Shown one piece after another: positions 1 to 8,959 of a DNA stretch of 22,162 bases; within the stretch, counting starts at the first letter, position 1; each line of letters opens with the position of its first letter. This stretch comes from Mesotaenium endlicherianum (Eukaryota; Streptophyta; Zygnematophyceae; Zygnematales; Mesotaeniaceae): positions 820,815 through 842,976 of the forward strand of contig WELA01006442.1 of NCBI GenBank assembly GCA_009602735.1, written 5' to 3'. The notes under the pieces are model-generated. The model saw only the letters and a program-made list of their open reading frames with translations. It was not told the origin of the DNA and ran no database searches. The position numbers and the translations under genes were made by a program.

Positions 1-110
1 CACACGCTTGCTCACGTCTTGCTCTTGCCCCCGCCGCCGCCGCCCGCTGCTGTCACTTTCATGGCCAAGGGAGAAACCTGCCCCCACTTTATGCCCCGCA
101 GTACATTCAC

Positions 111-285
111 CCACCGGCCCACCCGCCCACCCGCCCAGCCATCCACACAGGGAGAGAAGCGCAAGCAGCCGGCAGTCGAGAGGAGGAAGGAGAAGTGATT
201 CAGCCTTATGCTAAAAAACTGTTTCGTCCCAAGGCACCATCCCGCCCACCCGCATACCCGCCCACCCGCCCACTCACCCACACAG
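111..285. repeat. CCCACCCG/CCCGCCCA minisatellite blocks
   Basis: Runs of CCCACCCGCCCAC occur at about 111-140 and again at about 240-285, each followed by a related CACACAGG(G/C)AGAG segment, so a larger unit of about 130 bp seems duplicated. A third related block of CCCACCCACCCAC lies at about 428-452. The strand is strongly C-rich. Confidence 0.65.
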
Positions 286-658
286 GCAGAGCAAGGGAGC
301 GCAGGTCCCATTCCATCCTATCCCAGGGGAAGGGAGGGGGCAAGCGTGTGCCTAAGCGTTCTGCTGGTCCCCTCCCTCCCCGCGGCCAGAGCTGAGAATC
401 CTATTTGGCCCCAAAGCATCACACATCACCCACCCACCCACCTACCCACCCAAGCCGATGGGGCGGGCGCAGCCCTGACCTTAGGAAGGGGAGTGAAGAG
501 ATATTCCCAGGCCTCAGGCAGACTGGAGGAAGAGGAGGCGGGGTGAGAGAAGGGAGAGGCGGGGTGAGAGGAGGGATGGAGGGGGAGAGAGGGAGGGGGT
601 GGGGGAGTCTGCCTGGGAACACGCCGTCAAGCTCGAGTTGGAAATAATTTGCACAGAT

Positions 659-702
659 GGACGGGCGGACGGGCAGGTGGACGGGCAGGTGGACGGGCGG
701 AA
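659..702. repeat. 12-bp GGACGGGCAGGT-type tandem repeat
   Basis: About four copies of GGACGGGC(A/G)G-type units, followed by a decayed copy ending near 712. It lies inside the ASNSD1-like intron 4. Confidence 0.75.
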
Positions 703-861
703 AGGCAGACGCACAAGTTGATACATCAAGATACATGCCTGGAACGCGACCCACAAAAGTCAGATGAAAGAAACCCCCTCAAACCCCTCCCAGCTATATT
801 GTGCATAGTAACCAGTTATGTATCCTAGGACCAGTCAATTTCTTCTGCATACACATGTTTA

Positions 862-907
862 AATATATATATGTATAAAAAAAAAAAAAATGTATATATA
901 TATATAT
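862..907. repeat. A-tract with AT dinucleotide repeats
   Basis: ATATATATGTAT, then about 14 consecutive A, then TGTATATATATATATATG. Simple-sequence DNA in an intron; on the minus strand it provides a T-tract just downstream of the exon 4 donor. Confidence 0.8.
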
Positions 908-1002
908 GTCTCTATGAAATTGTGCACACACAGACACATACATAAAGATCTTCAGCTAGCCACAAATGCCTTCAATTTGTTCAAATTTTCAAAACAACTC
1001 AC

Positions 1003-2467
1003 CGCGAATGCTGACCACGCGCCGCCTCACCGCCTCGCTCAGCGCTGCCATCACCTTCTCTGCTGCGCTCTCCAGGGAGGGGGGCGCTTGAGGTTCACCT
1101 TCTCTGCAGCAAGAGGCCTCGCCAGCGCCAGCACTCTCTCCGGAGCGAGCCTCTCCAAAGTCCCTGCCAGGTGTTCCAGGACATCGATCTGCTGCCGGGG
1201 TTGCGCCACTTGGCGCAGCGCGGCGGCTGGCCGACAGGCGGACTAGCAGGGGGTCCTGCCACGCGTGCTGCCTGTGAACGCCTGTAAAGCAAGAAAAGCC
1301 CGAACCTGTTCCTGCATCGGTTCCAGTGTGAACAGCGCCGGCCCCAGAACCTAATCCAGGACAAGCAGAACTGGTTTCTGCATCGGCTCCAGTGTGAACA
1401 CGGCTGGCCCCAGAATCAGTCCCAGGAAAAGCAGAAACAATTCCCAAATCGGTTCTACTGTGAAGTTCTGAACGGGTTCCAGTGTGAACAGAGACAGTCC
1501 GGGAATCGGTTCCATTGTGACCAGAGAGGGCTCCGGAAAAGGTTCCAGTGTGAACAGAGACGGCTCCGGAACCAGTCCCGGAGTGAATGGAAATGCTGAA
1601 CAGGCCGCAGGGCACCTCCTTCCAGTAATGGAAGGCATAGCCCACAGCACCCTCCTCCTCCGCTACCTCCCCGCCGCCTCCTTTCTCCTCCCCCTCTCTC
1701 TCCTTCCCCCCCTCCCTCCGACCCCGCTTCTCGCCCTCGTCCTTCGCCCTCTTCTCTGCCATCTGCTTCCAAACCTGTTTCTGCCTCTCCTTCTCGCCCC
1801 CTCTCTTTCCTGGCGGCCCTCCCTCTCCATCCCGCGACCCCTTCTTCCCCTTTCTCCCTCTCTCCATCACCTTCTCCCTCTTCCCCGTGTTCCCCTCTCC
1901 CTTCCTGACCTCCTCCTCCTCCTTCTTCTCCTCTATTGCTCTCTCCTCCTCGCTCCCCTCCCCCTCCTGCTGCACCTGCTCCTCCTTCCCCTCTCTCAGC
2001 TCCGCCTGGCCCTCCGGCCCCTCTGACCCTGCCACCGTCAATTCAGCCCCAGGTGCCGTCAGATCACCATCCCCAGGCACCGCCAAACAGGCCACAGGCC
2101 CCGCCAGATCAGTGGCAGGTGTCTCAGGTGACCTCAAACACGCCCGGGGCGCCGTCAAATTGGTCCCCAACGCCGTCTGATGGACTCCAGACGCCACTGG
2201 ATGGGCCACCGGCCCCGTCAAATTGGCCCCAGGTAAGCAGACCCCAGGCTCTGTCAAATCGGCCCCATAAGCTGCTGTGGTGCCGGCCCCAGGTCCAGCG
2301 GGCGTGGCGCGTGCAGCCGAGGGAGGCGTGGGGAAGATTCGACGGAGGAGCGAGGGGGGGGAGACGGAGGAGAGGAGCAGGCGGGGGTCGCGGGCAGAGG
2401 GCGCGTGCAGCAGCAGGCTACGGCGCCCCATCACGTCGCGGCCGTACCAGACCCTTCCCGCCTCTGC
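1003..2467 (-). CDS. ASNSD1: ASNSD1-like exon 4, giant low-complexity exon
   Basis: 1465 bp open without a stop. It starts in phase 0 after the acceptor GGCCAG, reading AEAGRVWYGRDVMGRRSLLL, which follows VYWQ without a gap. It ends with RRRVVSIR plus one base before GTGAGT. Conserved blocks sit at the start, in the middle (FHYWKEVPCGLFSI, about 1600-1637) and at the end. Between them are a 12-residue-type A/L/T/P/G repeat, a long Glu/Lys/Arg/Gly-rich region and an 11-residue-type Ser/Thr/Gly/His repeat. The conserved blocks share one frame, which argues that the insertions are translated, although splicing-out of part of them cannot be excluded. Confidence 0.82.
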
Positions 2468-5400
2468 CTGGCCCGGCCCCAGCCCCGCACACGCCAGCTG
2501 TCCGCGTGAGCGTTGCGAGTGCATGAGCGCGCACCTTGTGCCCCAGAAGAAAACACCAACACGTCGCAGGAGAGCGAGTCGAGCCAGAAGAGAGACCTGA
2601 AGAACTCGAGGAGGAGAGACCTGTGCCGGCAGGAGAGAACGAAGTGTGCATTTTGTTCTCCCGGTGGGCCAAATGGACGAACGAGCAAGAGGACCCAACA
2701 CCGACGGGGGATGAGCAGACGGCACGCTCAGAGGCCACTCTCAGGGATGCGAGGCGCAGCGTCGTTTTCGGCAGAGCCTTTTTTGGCGTCTCAAGGACGC
2801 GCCTCAGACTCGTTATCGTCAGAAATTGGACATCAGACGGCTCGTCGTCTTTTTTCTGTGGCTTCCAAGCGCTCGCGTGGGGTGGGCACAGTCCGAGGCT
2901 GCAGACTCAGAAAATTATGGGCAGGCCCTGATACAATGTACGTGGACCGGGTGCCTCGGTTCATATTCTGCGCCGCTTTGCTCTTCTCTTTTTGGTTTCT
3001 ATCGTACGCAATGATCATCGCCAGCCTCACTCGGCAACCACCCCCGGCACGCGTGCGCTCCCGGGCGCATGCAAATCCTAATTAAGCACTCCAGCTTACA
3101 CCTCCTGTGCTCGTCTGCTCAATCCCGTCTGCTCGGTCCTGTCTGCTTCGTCCCGCTCGCTTGCTTGATCTTCCCAATCTGCGCTTCCCAGTGATGACCC
3201 TGGCCTCGACCCAACTCTTGCTTCTAAATGCAGGATTCCCACCCCAGCTATCTGAGGCAACCCCGATAAGTCAACCTTGATAAGTCAACTTCAAATAAGT
3301 CAACCCCAATAAGTCAACCTCAAGAAGTCAACCCTGATAAGCCACGCGATTAGCAACCCCGATAAGTCAGTATATGTGCAGCATATGCTAAGGTTTGTGG
3401 TAGACCTCCATAAGCACGCAAAGGTTTCGCGTTCGGCTGGCCTGGCAGCCCCTACGTGGATGCTGAGGTGCCAGCTGGAGGCTGAGGTGGGAATGCCACG
3501 GCCCTTACTCGGAAGCAGCCAGAGATCGACAGGTGTCAATCGTTCAGACTCCCATGACTCCAGCTGTTGAGCAGTTTGATTAGGGTTTCAAATTTTGATT
3601 GATGCTACTTATATCTATGTGCTGAGGTGGACGCAAGAGAGCCCACTCTTTGTCCTTTTCTGTGCTGACTGTACGTACCTGCCAGTACACAAACGCCCAG
3701 GGCCCCCGCAGGCGCGACATGACACCTGGCACGCTCCTGTGCACGCCACCTGGCAACGCGTCATCAATTCCGCCGCCACAACCTGGCGATGTGGTAATGA
3801 TTTTGGCGTCGCCATCTGGCGATGGATTGGCAACGGGGCTTTCTCCATCACCTCTCCCTATCGTGCCATTTGGCTGCAAGATGTTGTCCGCTGGCAACAA
3901 AGCTGAGTCAGCATCATTTCTATCCGGAACGTCTGGGCAGACAGGAGCCGGGTCGCCCGCCTGGCAGAGTGGGCAGCTGCAACATTTGCCAAGAGCTGCC
4001 AACAGAGCCTGCCCGTCGTTCTCCTCAGAGTGCACGGGCAGACCTCCAAAAATTTCACCTGCCCAGGGCAGTACATACAACAGCATATGTCAGCACAACA
4101 CCGTGTTATCATTATAATCACGGCACACATCATATTTGCCAACCGGCAAAGTTCTTTTCTTTTTTTTGCCGACAGAGGTCCACAAGAAGACACTCTTTTC
4201 ACCCATCCTGCCAATCACAGAGGACTCATACCTGGTTGGAATAAAAACCATATTTTAATTGGGAAATATATCACCGGACGATGAGCACAATCAAGTCACA
4301 ACAAGGTCCGCCCTAGTATTGTGTGCTTGTTGAGAAATTTCTTATCATACGTAATCATACACAGAACCAAACTCCTAAAGTCCTTCAGTTGCCAAGCTGA
4401 CCCTCTCCCTTTGAAGCCAAAAAAAAAGTGAGTGCATGGTCAGTTGCAACGAGAAGAAATATATTTCAAGACCTTAAACCCTAAACACCTGATCCCGGGT
4501 GTCGTCAAAGCCCTCCCCCTCCCCCCCCGAACTCCTCTCCAAAACCTCAGAGAGAGCTGAGCTGGCAGAGAGCCGAAAACAAAAACACGAGTTTCCACTG
4601 GGCCCTACCCCCTGAACCCTCTTCCAAGACTCTGAAGCCCTGCCCCTTAAACCGTCACCCGAGACCCCCTCAACGTTTTTCAGAATAGATCCCTACCCCT
4701 TCAACCTTTCTCCAGAAACCCTTGAGAATTTCCTGAGGACATCCTTTTCCCTTCAACGCTCTCCCAAAACCCTCGCTGGTTTTCCTGAGGAGAGCCCCCC
4801 CTCTCCCTTGAACCCTCTCCCAAGAGGGATTTGCTGACAGAGTGTGAGAAGGGAAGCTCCTTCACAGTCCCAATCTCTTTTAAAAAATAAACCTCTTAGT
4901 AAAACATCTTTACAATACATTTCTCTGCCCTGATCCTGCTGCTACTGCCAGGTGGCACCTCCCACCAGATCCTTCTCTCCGCTCGCTTGATTGCTTACCA
5001 GCGCGAGATCGCGGGGAGCCATTTTATTTTTTGTTTTCATTAAAAAAGGTGGTGCCTCAAACGTAATGCACCAACAGAAACCGATTCCCCAATGACTCTA
5101 CAAAAAGAGTTAATTATAGGAGGGGGGGGGAAGAGTAAAAACAAAAAAACAAAAAACTGCAGATGCCAATATGACCTCCAAAAATATCGGCCCTCCAACG
5201 AGGAGGGGCCGTGCGTCACCAACTGATCAACGCAGGAAGGTGCAAAAAGGACCATTGACAAAAACAAAACAAAACAAACAACTGAACCGGAAGATTGAGC
5301 AAGGAGAAAGTGGAGCATCAACGTTCCCGTCTCACATTCACAATGAGACCAAATTGACACCACAATATAACATATATATGTATATACACGCACACTTCTA

Positions 5401-7403
5401 TATACATATATGTACATGTATATAGACATAAATATATAGTATATCTTGCACGTAATCAAATACGTATACTTACCATTAAATAGAAGGATATTCCCCAGGT
5501 CGTCGACAAAAGGCTGCCGCACCTGCTCCATGCCCTGCAGCTGCAATTCTGCCCCTATCAAGTGCAGATGTCCACCTCCCAGGGTCCCCCTCCTGTTTCC
5601 CCCCTCATCTGCATAAGCCTCACTGCCGCCACCGCCACCGCCACCGTCACCACCTGTCAAATGCCCCCCACCGTCCACCCCCACCCCCATCCCCACCCCC
5701 AGCTTCTCCACTTCTTCCTGCTGCGATAGCACAGCTGTGCTGACATGGCTTCTGTCGCCATCGCTGCTGCTGGTGGAAGGAGCGGGCAACGGCAGAGTCA
5801 ACACCTGGCAGGCGTCTGGCCCCCGCCTGGATAGCACCTGTGCCAAATCGCGGACACTTGGCCCAATGGGATCCTTGCCCTGCCTGCCATTTTGCCCCGG
5901 CTGCCAAGAACCAAACGACGAGCAAACAAAATCTTGTTAGACGAGACAGAGATAATAACCGCCTGGAACAACCTGGAAGGGGTTTAAGGGAAGAGCTTTG
6001 GAAACAGGGGTTTGGGCGAGGGTACCTGCAGCAGAGCACTGGGCCAGGACCTGAGAGAGCTGGGGGCTTTGAGTTTCAGAGTTTCAGGGGTTTCATTGGA
6101 ACCACTAGCAGAGCTGGCTTCTGGTGTGTAAAGAGGTAGGACATTTTGGGGTTACAGATCAGTACAAATAGGACCAGCATGCCCAGGCGGGCTGTTTTCA
6201 ACTAATCTCTGGGTCCAATCGAGAACCCTCCAAAACCTCCCCAGACTCTTGCACTCTTCCAGGCAGATCTCGACCAATTCTTTGGTTTCGATAGAGCCCC
6301 GCAAAACCCTGATCCCCCTAGCCGGCATTCACCTCCTGTCCCTCTTGACAGACTTGAACCCTGGACTCTAACTTGAACCCCAGCCCCTGCTCCCTAAATC
6401 CTGTCTTAAAGATTAAAGCCTTCAACCCTGTTAAGGTGTGCTGTAAGCTTCCCAGGTGGCGGCACTAAGCATGCTCTGCCTGAAGTGGCAGAAGATTACT
6501 GATTGCTTGCACCCTCCCAGGAGAAGCGTAACTCTCTGCCGCAACATGCCCCCTTCATCCAGAAAGAGTTTGTCACGCCATGGCCCCAGTCAAGCCTCAC
6601 ACAGTTGTAGTCTAAACCCTACATCTCACCCCCTAAACGCCTTCAAGCGCGAACACACGCTACAAGTTTGTGTTTGTCGCCAGCGATGCAATGCGGCCTG
6701 CTCCTGAGGTTACAGAAGTGGATCATTCTCCACACATGCTAGATTTGAGTTGTGTTCCAACAAGTACGGAGACAGGACAAGCTGCGGTGAGAAATTGGAG
6801 TCCGTGAAGTGCGCAAATATTAACATATGATCTGATATATGCGTATACACTGACAAATACCCATACATACCCATACATACCCATGTATTGCCTCTGATTT
6901 TTCTGATTGAAGAGGCAGCAGCGATGCAAGTTGTGAAGGAGCTCATTGAAGGAGGCTTGGTCCTTGAGCACTTCCAATTCTTGTTATTGGCACTGCTGCT
7001 TTGAGTAGGAAGTTGGTCGCAGAGAATGTCAATGCCTCGACTCTTTACATAAGACAAAGCAAACCCTAGCCCATGTTTTGCACACCGTCGTTCTTGGCCA
7101 TGGTGTGCTCTTTAAGCCTTGGACTAAGTGATTGCAACCTCGTTCTCAATGCCAGTCAAAAATTCGGCACAAAAAGTATCTATTGCTTATTCCAAGAATG
7201 TATGTCTTCAACCACCAGTCAGAAACAAGCAAGCGTTCCGTTTTCAGCAGAGTTAATGCAACTGCAGAGGGTGGCTACGATCCTACCTGCTCTGACGTCC
7301 CTGAGCTTGTTTTCTTTAGCTCCTCCTCGGCAGCAGAAGACAAGCAATCTGCATTCTCGAACTTTATTTGCACCCCTTCAATCACCAAGCCTATGCCGCA
7401 CAT
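1003..7403 (-). CDS. ASNSD1: ASNSD1-like asparagine synthetase domain protein (5' part, 4 exons)
   Basis: Joined on the minus strand from 7287-7403, 5474-5900, 3679-4058 and 1003-2467; splice phases agree (0, 1, 0) and all junctions are GT-AG. The joined frame gives 796 residues before the left edge. The N-terminus MCGIGLVIEG places Cys2, the nucleophile of class II glutamine amidotransferases, after the initiator Met. Further family motifs are RRGPD (64-68), FNGEIFGG (180-187), SEEND (192-196), GPWAFVYWQ (300-308), VWYGRD-MGRRSLL (314-327), WKEVP-GLFSI (near 588-599) and an EKVMAALSEAVRRRV helix near 777-791. This order matches ASNSD1 (Arabidopsis has one such gene) rather than classical asparagine synthetase. 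The family has an N-terminal glutaminase fold and a C-terminal ATP-pyrophosphatase fold; its reaction is not well established. The C-terminal SGGxDS domain is outside the window. The protein is much longer than usual because exon 4 carries about 240 and about 150 residues of low-complexity insertion. The gene is divergent from the Aurora gene. Confidence 0.88.
1317..1590 (-). repeat. Coding minisatellite (SVHTGT-type) in ASNSD1-like exon 4
   Basis: The plus strand repeats GGTTCCAGTGTGAACAG with 33-bp spacing in its right half and longer spacing in its left half. On the coding strand this gives imperfect 11-residue units around SVHTGT-SGA, with variants SGHNGTDSRTV and SRVHTGADAET. Copies differ by substitutions but the frame is kept. 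Confidence 0.78.
1640..2012 (-). repeat. Polypurine coding tract (E/K/R/G-rich)
   Basis: About 370 bp nearly free of purines on the plus strand (CTCCTCC, CCCTCTCTC). The coding strand is therefore almost pure purine and encodes a highly charged segment (for example EEKKEEEEVRKGEG). It may form a single charged helix or a disordered linker. Confidence 0.75.
2030..2262 (-). repeat. Coding minisatellite (NLTGPVA-type) in ASNSD1-like exon 4
   Basis: The plus strand repeats GCCCCGTCAAATTGGCCCC-like units, roughly 24-36 bp apart. The coding strand gives imperfect units such as GANLTGPVA, TNLTAPRA and TDLAGPVA. It is separate from the SVHTGT array and the polypurine tract. Confidence 0.7.
2468..3678 (-). 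other. ASNSD1-like intron 3
   Basis: GTACGT donor at 3678-3673 and GGCCAG acceptor at 2473-2468 on the minus strand. It contains a GATAAGTCAACC tandem array; the frames open through it show no recognisable protein. Confidence 0.8.
3258..3370. repeat. GATAAGTCAACC short tandem repeat
   Basis: About seven or eight imperfect units of CAACC(C/T)(C/T)GATAAGT, 14-17 bp each, with variants TCAAATAAGT and CAAGAAGT. Intronic minisatellite; no coding sense seen. Confidence 0.85.
3679..4058 (-). CDS. ASNSD1: ASNSD1-like exon 3 (GEIFGG to GPWAFVYWQ)
   Basis: Acceptor GGGCAG then GTGAAATTT completes the Gly codon and reads GEIFGGLPVHSEENDGQ, the strand and loop that bind glutamine in this fold. The middle (about 75 residues: cysteines, then Gly/Pro/Asp-rich repeats) is longer than in animal relatives. 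The end MSRLRGPWAFVYWQ is strongly family-like. The donor is CAG followed by GTACGT. Confidence 0.88.
4495..4830. repeat. Diverged CCCTTGAACCCTCTCCCAA repeat
   Basis: Four to five degenerate units of about 60-75 bp with the core CCC(T/C)T(G/C)AACCCTCTCC(C/A)A, some followed by TTTCCTGAGGA. Similar AACCCTG/CTTGAACCC phrases recur at 6220-6435 in intron 1, and GGTTTAAGGG-type sequence in the opposite sense near 5970-6100, suggesting one dispersed repeat family. Confidence 0.55.
5370..5447. repeat. AT-rich TATATACA palindromic simple repeat
   Basis: CATATATATGTATATACACG, then TATACATATATGTACATGTATA. Self-complementary simple sequence 26 bp downstream (minus sense) of the exon 2 donor. Confidence 0.75.
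5474..5900 (-). CDS. ASNSD1: ASNSD1-like exon 2 (RRGPD and glycine-rich insert)
   Basis: Starts after the acceptor TTCTTGGCAG (AG at 5902-5901) in phase 0 and ends one base into the Gly codon of FNG, before the donor GTAAGT. It encodes the RRGPD motif, a Ser/Gln/Gly-rich stretch with a GGDGGGGGGG run made from a CCACCG repeat, then the conserved HLIGAELQLQG and DDLGNILLFN strands. The 5' boundary is the least certain junction in this gene: the frame stays open further upstream to a TAA, so another acceptor is possible. Confidence 0.8.
5901..7286 (-). other. ASNSD1-like intron 1
   Basis: GTAGGA donor at 7286-7281 and GGCAG acceptor ending at 5901 on the minus strand. It includes AACCCT-rich diverged repeats (6190-6440) and a CCCATACATA triplication near 6858-6884. 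A possible extra exon around 6890-6990 (minus) was considered and not accepted. Confidence 0.7.
7287..7403 (-). CDS. ASNSD1: ASNSD1-like exon 1 with start codon
   Basis: 39 codons from the ATG at 7403-7401 down to CAG before a GTAGGA donor at 7286-7285. The start is chosen because it gives MCGI, the invariant beginning of N-terminal-nucleophile glutamine amidotransferases; an A lies at -3. The exon continues through an acidic segment (AAEEELKK) and ends in phase 0, matching the next exon. Confidence 0.88.
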
Positions 7404-8173
7404 ACTGCTACTGTTCGCGCGTATGTTCGTCCATAATTGCAACTACATAGCTGTCATTTTCGTTTTTTATACAATACGTCTGTACTACTCAATCGCCCCA
7501 TCCGATGGCATGATCATCCACGCGGAATCTTCAAGAACAATATATATGCGCATATGCTAGACAACAGAAGCCTCTAACCAATGTGCTTCACTAGAACTTT
7601 AGACTCGTGACTCGGCACAATCAAGTCCATGGATATCATACGAAAGCTTCGTTGGCTCTGCTTTTTATTTCGGCCACATGTATCACACATATTCCTGCAT
7701 GGCTGACTTCTATGCTTCAAAGCTGTACTAGCTCGTTTATCATGCTCTGAAGTTCGGATGTGTATTGTTTGAATGTAACTTCATGTTTTAATGCATGAGA
7801 TCGAGTGATATCAATGGTTCTCATTTATAATTGCATCTGCAGCGGCCAGCAACAGCAGACTACATGCCTCTAACAAATCGAACGTTGCACTCATGTGTGG
7901 TCTTCGGCTATAATCAAACGGCGTTCTTCAATTCGACGGTAGTAGTGTATTGCTCCAACTTCCAGCTACCCGTCTATAACACGTGTAACAGTCTCAGCAA
8001 AAATCGAATTGCTGGCAGGTGGTCCGCGGGTGGCACTGTCCACTTCTCCCGAAGTCAGTTGAGAATCTTTGGCTGACTCCTGGACTTTCGCGATCATTTT
8101 AGAATTTGAATATTCAAAGATTTGTGAATTTCGTGTTGCACATTTCTCGACATGGCTAAAATTAGTGTGCCGT

Positions 8174-8193
8174 GGCGGGAAATGGCCGTTGCG
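8174..8193. promoter_or_regulatory. E2F consensus overlapped by MSA-like (MYB3R) element
   Basis: GGCGGGAAA at 8174-8182 fits the E2F consensus (reverse complement of WTTSSCSS). Directly adjoining, TGGCCGTTGCG at 8183-8193 is, on the minus strand, CGCAACGGCCA, which matches 10 of 11 positions of the MSA consensus YCYAACGGYYA. E2F sites drive G1/S and MSA elements G2/M transcription in plants; both suit a mitotic Aurora kinase whose ATG is 581 bp downstream. Function is inferred from sequence only. Confidence 0.55.
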
Positions 8194-8283
8194 CAAAACC
8201 TGCCAGCAATACGAGCCGGGGGGACCATGTTGCGCATGCCGCATCTTCTGCCTGCACTCGATTTTCCGAAAATGCTTATGAGT

Positions 8284-8290
8284 CCGTTAG
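8284..8290 (-). promoter_or_regulatory. Second MSA core (CTAACGG)
   Basis: CCGTTAG on the plus strand equals CTAACGG on the minus strand, the 5' half and core of the MSA element; the 3' flank does not fit. A third bare core, CCGTT, lies at 8536-8540. Confidence 0.3.
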
Positions 8291-8690
8291 CCAGGGGGAC
8301 TAAAGAGTAACCAGACTCCAGAGGAACCAGAGCCGAGAGGGACCAGATTACAAGTCATGTGTGTGTGCTTCCGCAAGAGCGGATCCTTGCTGTGACTAGC
8401 TGTGACACTAAACCTCCATCATTCGCTACTTTCTCCTTTAGCTGAGTTGCGTTTGTTCCGAGCCTCGTCTCTAGCCTCCTCTTGTCGCTAGTGCCGTAGG
8501 CTTCTCGAAGAAAGTGCAGCCGGCACGGCCTCTTTCCGTTCTCGACAGCTTAGCTCCTGCGAAGCAGAGGTTGAGATTGAACTGTTAGACATCACTTCTT
8601 CTTGCTGGTGGCGGAGGACATACTGAAGAGTGGACAGGTGCTATCTGTACTTATAATCGAGTCATAGTATTATCTTTAAAATAGCGGAGC

Positions 8691-8726
8691 ATGTCCGACT
8701 ATATTAATCAGTGGATCCTGTGCTGA
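8691..8726 (+). other. Short uORF in the Aurora leader
   Basis: ATG at 8691, 11 codons, stop TGA at 8724-8726, ending 47 bp before the Aurora ATG and in another frame. It is relevant only if transcription starts upstream of 8691, which cannot be told from the sequence. Confidence 0.35.
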
Positions 8727-8773
8727 AAACTACTGTGATATTGTTTCACATCGAAATTAAGTTGCAAACTACA

Positions 8774-8959
8774 ATGACTACAGTCGCATCAGCACCTGCA
8801 GTTGCTGATTCATTTGTGTCCCATATGCCGCAATATACCCAAGTGGAAGATGTGTCCAAGTCCAGAGAGGAGAAGAGATGGAGCTTGGGCGATTTTGATA
8901 TCGGGAAGCCTTTGGGCAAGGGGAAGTTTGGCAATGTATACTTGGCCCGGGAAAAGAAA
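8774..8959 (+). CDS. AUR1: Aurora exon 1
   Basis: 62 codons: non-conserved N-terminus, then [20 protein letters not shown] and YLAREKK. The donor is GTAAGT at 8960, phase 0. The frame is also open back to 8708, but without an ATG. Confidence 0.93.

Larger units (their letters stand above)
1..1002 (-). other. ASNSD1-like intron 4 (partial), repeat-rich
   Basis: Begins with the donor GTGAGT at 1002-997 (minus) and runs off the left edge. No SGGxDS-type exon is visible on the minus strand. Contents are CCCACCCG-type repeats, a 12-bp GGACGGGCAGGT-type array, a G-rich stretch near 530-610, and an A-tract followed by AT dinucleotides at 862-907. Confidence 0.6.
4059..5473 (-). other. ASNSD1-like intron 2
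   Basis: GTAAGT donor at 5473-5468 and CAG acceptor at 4061-4059 on the minus strand. The two flanks read FN-G-EIFGG with no residue missing, so no exon is expected inside. It holds a diverged AACCCT-rich repeat and an AT-rich palindromic stretch. Confidence 0.82.
7404..8773. other. Head-to-head intergenic region, putative bidirectional promoter
   Basis: 1370 bp between the two divergent start codons (minus-strand ASNSD1-like ATG at 7403, plus-strand Aurora ATG at 8774). It is largely free of simple repeats, unlike the introns, and contains the E2F/MSA composite and further AACGG cores. No convincing TATAAA box or conserved upstream protein was found. Transcription starts are unknown. Confidence 0.6.

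Noticed and set aside
6890-7057. Possible extra minus-strand exon (DQASFNELLHNLHRCCLFNQ) of the ASNSD1-like gene
   Set aside because: Splice sites are possible (AAG acceptor, GTATGT donor), but no family similarity was seen, and exon 1 joins exon 2 in phase without it.
8711-8773. Upstream extension of Aurora exon 1
   Set aside because: The frame is open but begins with GTG and holds no ATG before 8774; the residues do not look conserved.
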